This document shows positions 8,901-16,693 of a stretch of DNA of 34,167 bases, piece after piece. This stretch comes from Bacteroidales bacterium. Lineage in GTDB: Bacteria; Bacteroidota; Bacteroidia; Bacteroidales; UBA932. The stretch is taken from NCBI GenBank assembly GCA_017445015.1, contig JAFSVL010000090.1:1-34167 (forward strand). The letters are read 5' to 3'. Under the pieces are notes generated by a model that worked only from the letters and a program-made list of their open reading frames with translations, searched no databases and was not told the origin of the DNA. The position numbers were made by a program, and so were the translations under genes. How positions within the stretch are numbered: position 1 is the stretch's first letter; each line of letters starts with the position of its first letter.

Positions 8901-9490
8901 CGCTGCGGCCCTGCGGCGGAATTGCGGGCGTCCTTTACGGTCATTCCACTTCCCATGCCGTGGTCAAGGATTGTACTTCCGCCACCTACATCCTCATGGG
9001 TACGACTGGTTCCGGTACGGCGACGCAAAAACAGTCTCTGACCAACTGCGTGGGCGGAATCGCAGGATCCGCGGCATTTGTCGACGTCTCAGGATGCACG
9101 ATCAACTCCAGCCGGACTGATACCTACGGAGTCGGTTCCGAGAGCCGGTATGTCTTTGCGGCGGGCGGCGTATTCGGCGCCGCGCTCGAAAAATTCAGCG
9201 TAACCGACTGCGACATCCACATGCGGATAGGCTATATGAACAACAAGGATTATTCCAACTGGGGCCTTGTGGCGGGTGTGGTTACTCCCCGGAGCAGAAC
9301 ACGGGGTTACACCAACCTCATGGGCTGCGAAATATCCGGCAACCGGATTCTTCCCGGGACCGTCAAGGTCAATAATACGACCCAGACCATCACGGAATCC
9401 AACTTCGGGGACTATCTCATCAGCGCTGCGGATGCGGCCGACAATGCCACCAATGGCTGGCTGACCTGTAGCAACAATACTTGGGAATAG
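5939..9490 (+). CDS. Second GLUG-repeat surface lipoprotein, paralogue of the gene at 2191
   Basis: This 1183-residue protein has the same order of parts as its neighbour: lipoprotein signal (SFSLLAAC, Cys19), a fimbrillin-like module with SRTAFGD (R54-T55), LWSEGDCISVNG, YPLSAV, YDPAAGIMLASG and IYKTSFAF, then IWTEEDLVAFLAAADG, FDGILDGEGHTITI and a long GLUG-repeat helix. Blocks such as NVAIGGIVGWNW and the C-terminal NATNGWLT are almost unchanged between the two, while the repeat edges have diverged; this is an old tandem duplication. It probably presents a glycan-binding or adhesive beta-helix at the surface (inference). The stop at 9488-9490 lies only 4 nt before the regulator's ATG, so the two are probably translated from one message. 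Confidence 0.85.
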   Translation: MKTRTLILFGASFSLLAACNTAELEPAFPEGAAENPAVTVLEASTAGDLVPDSRTAFGDKDGNTYPVLWSEGDCISVNGVASAPLASGGGVSAAFNFNALLDAPFQGVYPLSAVKSYAQGVYSICVPSGQTYVPGQYDPAAGIMLASGSGSLSFRHVMSYLKITVTGSGSEKIQFVSVSARGGEDLSGTFTPVFGAAPSLTGGTGGNAVTLDCGAAGVSLGTELIIPIPARTLASGLSVTVRTTDKKFCTMTSSASFAPVAGRIYKTSFAFEEKGSAKGIWTEEDLVAFLAAADGKVACSNYTSSKDISEALFGDYSDYVGEDGAVHIKADITLSSTIDWSGSAASRKNAVSNFDGILDGEGHTITIADGTSWKTPLFINLYGTIRNLKLAGNMTASHAATLGAPLVNVVQAGGVVSNVQNYADVTYNTVISATNTNYTALRLGGVAAYVFGTVQDCENHGAVTAGGTLVPGTNTIAYVGGVVSAINTGGLVTRCTNYGPVTTSLLDRDGKVLTNFYVGGVCGYVNYGSGSWGTINYCYNRAAELEAGTAYYLGGVVGGARSSGLSQLHNYCPITAEDDNSATSQMGGVTAFLGAGYTMSDCTNNASIYAGGCSQAGGVMCIAYGSMTNCVNNGMLSCADGQLETRLGGVCREVKSGATLTNCRNTADHVLKTTYYAGVTCLNSGTLDGCSNSGNISFGVDYGRLAGVVYDNSGTMTGCSNSGSISCDKENCNMAGVVALNRSSMTNCDNSGTITVTGNGSLPAGVCFNMVGGTIDGCDNSGDITVDVAPASAGEIASVGGIVGIVSKTTFANTSGKLIFPQKNDGRYGPAYSFTDNVLDAVLTIQNCTNTGQLKIISKPANSSVFLRNVAIGGIVGWNWAKSTDDYFLKVLNCTNGTGVAATRTKGMIDFEQAGASAYIGPSLGGIIGWSAHYNTSGNNGLLPYLPDWAQSLGDQGFKVWIEGCRSYARISNMASYSSTPDSPTERALRPCGGIAGVLYGHSTSHAVVKDCTSATYILMGTTGSGTATQKQSLTNCVGGIAGSAAFVDVSGCTINSSRTDTYGVGSESRYVFAAGGVFGAALEKFSVTDCDIHMRIGYMNNKDYSNWGLVAGVVTPRSRTRGYTNLMGCEISGNRILPGTVKVNNTTQTITESNFGDYLISAADAADNATNGWLTCSNNTWE
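7250..9300 (+). repeat. GLUG-type beta-helix repeat region in the second GLUG lipoprotein
   Basis: The pattern is as in the first copy: Gly-Gly hydrophobic turns (LGGVAAYV, VGGVCGYV, GGVVGGAR) alternate with Cys-Thr/Ser-Asn turns (RCTNYG, DCTNNA, GCSNSG, NCDNSG). A run of GCSNSG-type units at about 8000-8300 is more regular than the rest, which suggests recent internal unit copying. Confidence 0.7.
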
Positions 9491-9494
9491 TCCT

Positions 9495-12400
9495 ATGGGG
9501 TTGCGGCGCACGCTGATTGTGACCTTCCTGTTCTGCCTCTGCACGCTTGCAGGGGCGGAACAGGCGGGTTACAGTTTCCTGCGCTTTGACAAAACCAATT
9601 CCAGCCTGCCCTGCGACGGCGTCCGTGTGATGCTGCAGGACAGCCGGGGCTATGTCTGGCTGGGGACCTATAAGGGAGTGAGCCGTTACGACGGTACCCG
9701 TTTCCTGACCTATGGGACGGAGTATATCAGTTCCCTTTCGGAGAGCGCTTCCGGCGATGTCTGGATCGGTACCGATGACGGGGCGGTCGTTTACCGTTAT
9801 GCGGAGGACCGCTTCGAGCGCATCGATACCACACGGCTTCCGCCCGACAGGGTATTCTCCTTCCTACAAAGACCCGGCGGTGATTTTCTGGCCAGCGTAC
9901 GTTCCCGGGGGCTGTTTGTGCTGCCTTCCGGGGAAAAGGACTTCCGGCCATTCCCGGTCAGGACGCCGGAAGGGGAGTCCCTGCTCTCCGTTTACCGCAT
10001 GGCCTGTACCGGGGAAGACAGGCTCTTTGTCGCCGACTACAGCAATAATCTCTATGAAATCTGCGACACCCTGGCCGTTCCCGTGCTGGGAGACTTTTTC
10101 AAGGATGACAATATCGAAGGTCTCTGCGCAGATGCCCAGGGGGTGCTCTGGATCGCCTCGCAGCGGTATGGGCTGTGCCGGCTGAACAGGGTCAGCGGGT
10201 TTGCCGCTACGGTATGTGCGTTGCCCGAAGGGGCGCGTCCGACCAATGTGACCTGCGACGGCCGTTATGTGTGGTTCAGTACTTCTGCAGGCTTGTTCCG
10301 CTATCATCCCGCGTCAGGAGGGGTGAAGTTCTTCACCCATGATCCGGCGGATATTTCTTCCCTTTCCGAACGTTCCGTAACCTATGCCATGACGGATGCG
10401 GCGGGAAGCCTTTGGGTGGCTACGCCGGACAACGGGGTCAACTGGCGCAACGCCAATGAAGACCGTTTCATCAAACTGGTGACCACCGATACCGGCGAAC
10501 ATCTGGAAGGGGCGGCCATCACCTCCTTCGCCTCCCGTCCGGACGGTAAGGTATGGGTGGGTACGGCCAATTCGGGCATTCTGCTGCTGGACCCTTCCAC
10601 GACGACCCTGACCCGCAGGGGCGTGCCCGGGAACCTGCCTTCCGGCGTATCTGCGCTCTGCGCGGATGGTGCCGCACTTTGGATAGGAACGCAGCGGGGC
10701 CTGTACTACATGGCGTCCGGGGGCAGCGTCAGGCAGGCAGCGGATCTGCGCATCGTCAGTCTCTTCCGCTCGGCGGAAGGCGACCTGTACGTGGGATCCA
10801 ACGTGGGCGTTTTTGTCTATGACCCTTCGCTCGAAGCTCTCAGGCCCATCCACGGCCTGGAGGATGTGACGGTCGAAGATATGGTCCAGTCCGCCGGAGG
10901 CCTGGTCTGGATGGCCTCCTATTCCATGGGCGTATTCCGTTATGATCCCCTCAGCAGGGAGGTGAAGCGTTACTGTTCCCAGCGGGGCGACTCCCCGGTC
11001 CGGGCCATGACCTCTTCGGTCTGTGTAGATGCTTCCGGTGTCCTTTGGGTGACGGGCTTTTCGTCCGGAATGTATTATTTCAAGGATGGCGATTTCCGGC
11101 TTTCTGACCGCTTTGTTCCCGGACGCCTTTCCTCCAGCCTCTATTACACGGCCCTCCCGGATGATGCCGGACACCTTTGGATCAGTTCTGACAGCGGGCT
11201 GCTGGACTATGATACCAAGACCTCGTGTGTGAATAAATTCACGACCTACGACGGCCTGCAATGCAACCGTTTCCTCAAGGGGGGCATCAAACTGCCGGAC
11301 GGCCGGCTGGTATTTTCCTATCGTTACGGACTGCTGCTTTTTGACCCCTCCCAGATCAAAAACGGTGCTTCGTCTTCCGTACAGGTGGCTATCACCGGCC
11401 TGCGTGTCGGAGGGAAGCGCCGGCAGAACCCGGATTCCGGCAATCCGGATACCGTCTCCGAACTCAGACTGCGTTCCGGTGAACGAAACCTGGCGATGGA
11501 TTTTTCCATCCCGGGAGATCCGGACCGGGCCCTGCACAATATTTTCTGCTGCCTCGAAGGGTATGACGCCGGCTGGCGAAATGTTTCCTCCGGCCGCAGC
11601 GTCGAATATTACAACCTGCCCAAAGGCCGCTATGTGATGCGGATCGGCCTCATGATGGCCGACGGGCGGGTGCAGCCCGCGCACAAATCCCTGAAAATCG
11701 TGGTGCCCCCGCGTTTCTTTGAATCCGTCTATGGCATCCTTCTGATTATCCTGCTGGCCACCGGTCTTGTGGCCGCCCTGATGACTTTCTTCTACCGGAG
11801 GGCCATGTCATCCCAGTCCGCTCATCTCTACCACGAGAAAATGGACTTCTTCGCGAATGTGATTCACGAAATCAAGACCCCTCTCACGCTGATCCGTACG
11901 CCGCTCCAGAACCTGATGATGGACGATGAGCTGTCTGCCGACCGGAAGGAGGACCTGGAACTCATCGGAAATTCCACGGATTATCTGGAAAAACTGGTGC
12001 GGGAACTGCTCGAATTCATCAGCGTGGAGGAGCACGGTTATGTGCTTGAACTCTCGGATGTGAATTTTGTGGACCGCATGGGCTTTGTGTGCTCCACATA
12101 CGCCGAATCCGTACGGAGCCGGAACCTGCGCCTCAGTTTCCTGCACGACGAGGATGAAATCGTCTGTGCCGTGGATACCAAGGCATTCTCCAAGATTGTC
12201 AACAACCTGATGGGGAATGCGCTCAAGTATGCAGAATCGTTTATTGAACTGGAACTGCGCAGGGAGGATGACCGGATCCAACTTTATTTCCGCAATGACG
12301 GACCGCAGATCCCGCAGGAGCGCCGGCAGGCGATCTTTACCCCTTTCGTCCATTTTGCGGCGGGGCAGGAGGGCCAGAGTTTCGGTATCGGACTGCCGCT

Positions 12401-13328
12401 GGCGCGGCGGCTGGCCGAACTTCACCGGGGGTCGCTGGTCCTGACGGAACGCGAGGACCTGACGGAATTCCTGCTGACGCTGCCGCTCCGGCACGCGGAT
12501 GCTTCCGCCGGGGAAAAGGAGGGGAATGATGCGGATTCCGCCGATATCGGTGTACCGGTCGCCAATATGCCGTTGCTGCTCATTGTAGAAGACAATCCGG
12601 ACCTGCTGGGATATCTGCGGCGCAAATTGTCCCCGGAATACAAGGTGATTGCGGTGAATTCCGCGGAAAAGGCGCTCGAAAAACTATCCGCTTACAAGGT
12701 GGACCTGCTGCTCACGGACCTCGGCCTGCATTCGATGAGCGGCATCGACCTTTGCGCAAAGATGAATTCCACCCCCTCGCTGGCGCATATCCCGATTATC
12801 GTGCTGTCGGCGATATCGTCCGTGCGCACCAAGATCAAATGCATGGAGAACGGCGCCTCGATGTATATTGAAAAGCCCTTCAGCCTGGACTACCTGATGA
12901 CCTGCATCAAGTCGGTTCTGGAAAAGCGCAAGGCGGCGAAAAATGTCTATCGCGGCGGCGGGGAAGCGGTGAGCATAGACCTCCCGGACCGCGATGAGGA
13001 ATTCATGCAGCGCATCGACAAGTTCATCCGGGAAAATATCCAGGATCCGACCCTGGGAAACAAGCGTATCGAAGAGGCGCTTTTTGTCAGCCACTCGTCG
13101 CTGAACCGGAAGATGAAGGAAATTTACGGAACCACCCCCAACGAGTATATCCGGAATCTGCGGCTGGAACTGGCCGCGCGGATGCTCCGGCGGGGAGGGA
13201 ACCTGATCAGTGAAGTCTGCTACAATGTGGGCTTCAACAGTCCGTCGTATTTTGCCAAGTGTTTCAAGGAGAAGTACGGCGTGCTTCCGGCGGAGTACGC
13301 CCGTCGGAATAATGAGGAAAATCATTAA
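9495..13328 (+). CDS. Hybrid two-component system (HTCS) sensor-regulator, AraC-type output
   Basis: This 1277-residue protein is a one-piece sensor kinase, response regulator and transcription factor typical of Bacteroidota polysaccharide loci. After a signal peptide (LIVTFLFCLCTLAGA) comes a double beta-propeller of Reg_prop repeats to ~620 (GYVWLGTYKGVSRYDG, GDVWIGTDDG, GVLWIASQRYG, GSLWVATPDNG, GHLWISSDSG). A Y_Y_Y domain spans ~628-735 and one membrane segment ~743-766 (YGILLIILLATGLVAAL). HisKA carries the phospho-acceptor His791 (FANVIHEIKTPLTLI). The HATPase (~890-1000) has NNLMGNALKY and FGIGLPLARRLAELHRG. The receiver (~1024-1145) has E1032-D1033, phospho-acceptor Asp1075 (LLTDLGL) and EKPF. 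The AraC HTH (~1175-1277) has VCYNVGFNSPSYFAKCFKEKYG. All catalytic residues seen are intact. The ligand is probably an oligosaccharide in the periplasm. It sits within its presumed target operon. Confidence 0.95.
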   Translation: MGLRRTLIVTFLFCLCTLAGAEQAGYSFLRFDKTNSSLPCDGVRVMLQDSRGYVWLGTYKGVSRYDGTRFLTYGTEYISSLSESASGDVWIGTDDGAVVYRYAEDRFERIDTTRLPPDRVFSFLQRPGGDFLASVRSRGLFVLPSGEKDFRPFPVRTPEGESLLSVYRMACTGEDRLFVADYSNNLYEICDTLAVPVLGDFFKDDNIEGLCADAQGVLWIASQRYGLCRLNRVSGFAATVCALPEGARPTNVTCDGRYVWFSTSAGLFRYHPASGGVKFFTHDPADISSLSERSVTYAMTDAAGSLWVATPDNGVNWRNANEDRFIKLVTTDTGEHLEGAAITSFASRPDGKVWVGTANSGILLLDPSTTTLTRRGVPGNLPSGVSALCADGAALWIGTQRGLYYMASGGSVRQAADLRIVSLFRSAEGDLYVGSNVGVFVYDPSLEALRPIHGLEDVTVEDMVQSAGGLVWMASYSMGVFRYDPLSREVKRYCSQRGDSPVRAMTSSVCVDASGVLWVTGFSSGMYYFKDGDFRLSDRFVPGRLSSSLYYTALPDDAGHLWISSDSGLLDYDTKTSCVNKFTTYDGLQCNRFLKGGIKLPDGRLVFSYRYGLLLFDPSQIKNGASSSVQVAITGLRVGGKRRQNPDSGNPDTVSELRLRSGERNLAMDFSIPGDPDRALHNIFCCLEGYDAGWRNVSSGRSVEYYNLPKGRYVMRIGLMMADGRVQPAHKSLKIVVPPRFFESVYGILLIILLATGLVAALMTFFYRRAMSSQSAHLYHEKMDFFANVIHEIKTPLTLIRTPLQNLMMDDELSADRKEDLELIGNSTDYLEKLVRELLEFISVEEHGYVLELSDVNFVDRMGFVCSTYAESVRSRNLRLSFLHDEDEIVCAVDTKAFSKIVNNLMGNALKYAESFIELELRREDDRIQLYFRNDGPQIPQERRQAIFTPFVHFAAGQEGQSFGIGLPLARRLAELHRGSLVLTEREDLTEFLLTLPLRHADASAGEKEGNDADSADIGVPVANMPLLLIVEDNPDLLGYLRRKLSPEYKVIAVNSAEKALEKLSAYKVDLLLTDLGLHSMSGIDLCAKMNSTPSLAHIPIIVLSAISSVRTKIKCMENGASMYIEKPFSLDYLMTCIKSVLEKRKAAKNVYRGGGEAVSIDLPDRDEEFMQRIDKFIRENIQDPTLGNKRIEEALFVSHSSLNRKMKEIYGTTPNEYIRNLRLELAARMLRRGGNLISEVCYNVGFNSPSYFAKCFKEKYGVLPAEYARRNNEENH

Positions 13329-13341
13329 TACAGTACCTTTT

Positions 13342-16300
13342 ATGAAGCGATTGATTCTATTTGCGATGGGGTTGGCGTTTGCCCTTCAGGGGGCCGCTGC
13401 CCAGAACGGACCCGTAAAAATGTGGGAGGGAACCATAGACCTGCCGACCTACCGTGTGGCCGCTCCGGAGAAGGCGCCGCTTTTTGCACGTGACTTCGCC
13501 TATCAGCGGGCCAAGCGCTGGGTCTATCCCTATGCGATGAATGACAACCCCACCCGGGTGAAGGTGGATTCTACGCACCGTGCATTGTATCTGGAGAACG
13601 ATTATATAAAGGTATGCGTACTGCCCGATATCGGAGGGCGCTTGTTCTACGCGACGGACAAGACCAACGGATATGAGATTTTTTATCGGCAGACCGTCAT
13701 CAAACCTGCGAATGTGGGCATGCTCGGCGCCTGGATTTCCGGAGGTGTTGAGTGGAACGTCTTCCATCACCACCGTGCCACCAGCCAGTTCCCCATCGAC
13801 TCGAAACTCGTGGACAACGGGGACGGCTCCAAGACCATCTGGGTGGGCGAAATCGAAAATCGTCACCGCATGAGCTGGGCCATCGGCATGACGCTGCGTC
13901 CGGAGACCAGTTATATCGAGGTGACCGGCCGTTTCTTCAATGACAGCCCGGACCGCAACTCCATGCTGCACTGGAACAATGTGGCCACCCATGCCAATGA
14001 GAACTACCAGATTATCTTTCCCGAGAGCACGCAGTTCGGCATGTTCCATCATAAACTCAGCCATATCCACTGGCCGGTGGCGAACGAGCCCTACAAGGGC
14101 AATCCCGATTTTGTCGGCGTGGACGTGAGTTACTGGAAGAACCTCCCGTCGCTGACCGGCGACTCCGTGTTTATCCAGGACCTGCAGGACGACTATGTGG
14201 GCGGATACGATCATGGCAAGGACGCCGGAACCATGCTGGCCGGCAACCATCATATCAACAAGGGCGGCAAGTTCTGGACCTGGGGCCACAAGGCGTATGG
14301 CCATGCCTGGGACTGCGTCACCCTGACCGATTCCGACGGCGCCTACGTGGAACTGATGACTTCCGCCTATTCCGACAACCAGCCCGATTATTGCTGGCTC
14401 AATCCGTATGAGACCAAGGAATTCACCGCTTACTGGTACGGTATCCGCAACCTCCGGCATGTGAACCGGGGGAACGAGAAGGCTACCGTCAATATGGATA
14501 TCGATCCCTCCGGGGCCATCCATGTGGCCGCCAATGTGACGCGCATCCGCAAGGGAGCCCGTATCGAGGTTACCCGGGGCGGAAAGGTGCTCTACAGCAA
14601 GACTGCGCTCATGGCTCCCGACAAGCCTTTTGCGGATGATTTTACCGTATCCCCGGAAGAGGTGGCCGATCCCACGCAGGTGCTGCTGAGCCTTTACAGC
14701 GCGGAGGGCGAACTGCTCATCGACTATCACCCCGTCAAACATGATATCAACTCCCCGCTTCCCGAGGACCTGAAGCCCGTGAACCCGGATCCGAAGAGCA
14801 TCGAGAATACCGAGGAGTGCTACTATGTGGGTATGCGCAACCTGCAGTTCCATCAGGCGCACGTCGATCCCAATGACTACTTCTACGAGGTGCTGCGCCG
14901 CGATCCCGGCGATGTCCGCGCGAACACTCAGCTCGGCATTTTCTTCCGCAGGAACGGGGACAATGAGAACGCGAAGAAGCACCTGCGTGCCGCGCTGGTC
15001 CGCCAGTGTGCGAATTATACCCGCGTCGCAGACGGCGAGGCGATGTATAACCTGGGCCTCGTACTCAAGGGCGAGGGGAACTGGCGCGACGCCGTCGATA
15101 CCCTCTACCGCGCGGCCTGGGATTACGAATATGCTTCGGCGGCTTACTATCAGCTGGCACAGATTTCCTCGCTGACCGGGAAGGCAGTGCAGGCGCTGCA
15201 GGAGTCCGGCATGGCCGTGAATTACAACGGCATGAACATCGATGCGAAGAACCTCCGCACCACGCTGCTCCGCAAAGCGGGCAGGAAGGCCGAGGCCATC
15301 GCGCTTGCAAAGGACGTGCAGACCTTCGACCCCCTGAACTACTATGCCGCCCGCGAACTGGCGGAAATGGGTGCCGCGCCCAAAGCGGAGTTCGTGAAGT
15401 TGTTGCGCGGCGTCCCCGAGAGTTATCTGGAACTGGCGCTCTATTATTTCAATAACGGATTCCCCGAGGACGGAGAAGCGGTACTGGCCGAATCCGAAGC
15501 CATCCGGCCGTATCCGACGACGGAATATTACCTGGGGTACCTGGCTGATGCGAAAGGGGACAAGGCGGCTGCGGAAGCCTGGTTTACGAAGGCTGAAAAC
15601 GCCTCCTTCGACTATGTCTATCCCTTCCGCCTGGAGACCGTCCGCGTGTATGCCAAGGCGCTGGAATACCATCCTTCCGCCGCGAATACCTGGTATTACC
15701 TGGGAAACCTCTGGTATCAGAAACAGCCGGAGAAGGCTCTGGAAGCCTGGGAAAAGGCCGTGGAATGCCGTTCGGACTTTGCGATGGCGCTGCGCAACCT
15801 CGGCTGGTACTGGCGCTTCAAGGATGAGTATCACACCAAGGATGCCGCAGATTACGACAAGGCCGTCGCCTATTATTTGCAGGCGATTGCCGCCGATCCC
15901 GCTTCTGCGGTATTCCTCACCGAGTGCGATGAAATCATGGAACACATCAATGCCCCGCTCGAACAGCGCCATGCGCTCTTCGCAGGGAAGAAAGCGGTCT
16001 ATGAGCAGCGCTACGACAGCGAAGTGCGCGCCCTGCGCCAGATGGTGCTTGCCGGGGAATATGAGCCCGCCTATGCATCCCTGACCTCCCGTGAGTACAG
16101 CCGCCGCGAGCATATCGACGACCTTCACGATGCTTACGTCGATCTTTGCCAGCTGCTTGCCCTCAAGGCCTGGAAGGAAGGCGACGATGCGAAGGCGCTG
16201 GAGTACCAGCTCGCCTCCAACGAATATCCCGAGCCCATGGGATATGCCCATCTGGAGTATTATGCCCGCGATGCGCAGGTGTATTACAATATCGGCCTTG

Positions 16301-16683
16301 CCTACGAGAAACTCGGTCAAAAGGAAGCGGCCGGGGAGTGGTATGAGAAGGCCGCCCGGACAGAAGTGAAGGACAAAGATGCGAAATACCTTTACGAGAA
16401 AGGACTGGCGCTGGAGAAACTGGGCCGCAAGGCGGAAGTCAGGCCGCTCTACAAGCATATCGTGGCCTGCGGCCGGGCGCAGTACACCGAATCCTTCAAC
16501 CGCTTCTTCGAGAGTTTCGACCGCGGTCCCTTCGAGCAGGATATCAATACCGACGCCTACTATACGCAGGCCGTCGGATACAAGGCGCTGGGCCGGAAGG
16601 GGAAGGCGCGCAAACTGTTCCGCAAGGCGCTTGCCGAGCGCAACGATAACCTTTGGGCCATCTATTATCTGAATAACGAATAA
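13342..16683 (+). CDS. DUF5107-like domain protein with long C-terminal TPR array
   Basis: The start is set at ATG 13342, which gives a clean signal peptide (MKRLILFAMGLAFALQGAAAQ). An upstream extension to 13210 would overlap the regulator and lose it. The protein is 1113 residues. Residues ~80-400 match what I know of DUF5107: ENDYIKVCVLPDIGGRLFYATDK, then GGVEWNVFHHHR and MLHWNNVATHANENYQIIFP, a galactose-mutarotase-like supersandwich. From ~494 the chain is helical TPR-like repeats (ANTQLGIFFRRNGDNENAKKHL, AMYNLGLVLKGEGNWRDAVDTL, ALRNLGWYW). Proteins with this order are common in Bacteroidota glycan loci, but I know of no settled activity. It is probably periplasmic. It starts 13 nt after the regulator and ends 10 nt before the next gene, hence operonic. 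Confidence 0.8.
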   Translation: MKRLILFAMGLAFALQGAAAQNGPVKMWEGTIDLPTYRVAAPEKAPLFARDFAYQRAKRWVYPYAMNDNPTRVKVDSTHRALYLENDYIKVCVLPDIGGRLFYATDKTNGYEIFYRQTVIKPANVGMLGAWISGGVEWNVFHHHRATSQFPIDSKLVDNGDGSKTIWVGEIENRHRMSWAIGMTLRPETSYIEVTGRFFNDSPDRNSMLHWNNVATHANENYQIIFPESTQFGMFHHKLSHIHWPVANEPYKGNPDFVGVDVSYWKNLPSLTGDSVFIQDLQDDYVGGYDHGKDAGTMLAGNHHINKGGKFWTWGHKAYGHAWDCVTLTDSDGAYVELMTSAYSDNQPDYCWLNPYETKEFTAYWYGIRNLRHVNRGNEKATVNMDIDPSGAIHVAANVTRIRKGARIEVTRGGKVLYSKTALMAPDKPFADDFTVSPEEVADPTQVLLSLYSAEGELLIDYHPVKHDINSPLPEDLKPVNPDPKSIENTEECYYVGMRNLQFHQAHVDPNDYFYEVLRRDPGDVRANTQLGIFFRRNGDNENAKKHLRAALVRQCANYTRVADGEAMYNLGLVLKGEGNWRDAVDTLYRAAWDYEYASAAYYQLAQISSLTGKAVQALQESGMAVNYNGMNIDAKNLRTTLLRKAGRKAEAIALAKDVQTFDPLNYYAARELAEMGAAPKAEFVKLLRGVPESYLELALYYFNNGFPEDGEAVLAESEAIRPYPTTEYYLGYLADAKGDKAAAEAWFTKAENASFDYVYPFRLETVRVYAKALEYHPSAANTWYYLGNLWYQKQPEKALEAWEKAVECRSDFAMALRNLGWYWRFKDEYHTKDAADYDKAVAYYLQAIAADPASAVFLTECDEIMEHINAPLEQRHALFAGKKAVYEQRYDSEVRALRQMVLAGEYEPAYASLTSREYSRREHIDDLHDAYVDLCQLLALKAWKEGDDAKALEYQLASNEYPEPMGYAHLEYYARDAQVYYNIGLAYEKLGQKEAAGEWYEKAARTEVKDKDAKYLYEKGLALEKLGRKAEVRPLYKHIVACGRAQYTESFNRFFESFDRGPFEQDINTDAYYTQAVGYKALGRKGKARKLFRKALAERNDNLWAIYYLNNE

Positions 16684-16693
16684 GTCGCAAGGG

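Noticed and set aside
3540-9300. Repeated DNA in the GLUG genes considered as a CRISPR or tandem-repeat array
   Set aside because: The repeats are imperfect, in frame and of protein origin, with no constant repeat and unique spacers.
13357-16458. Open frame of 1033 codons on the minus strand opposite the DUF5107-TPR gene
   Set aside because: The plus-strand frame has a signal peptide, a recognised domain and TPR periodicity. The antisense product has no recognisable motif.
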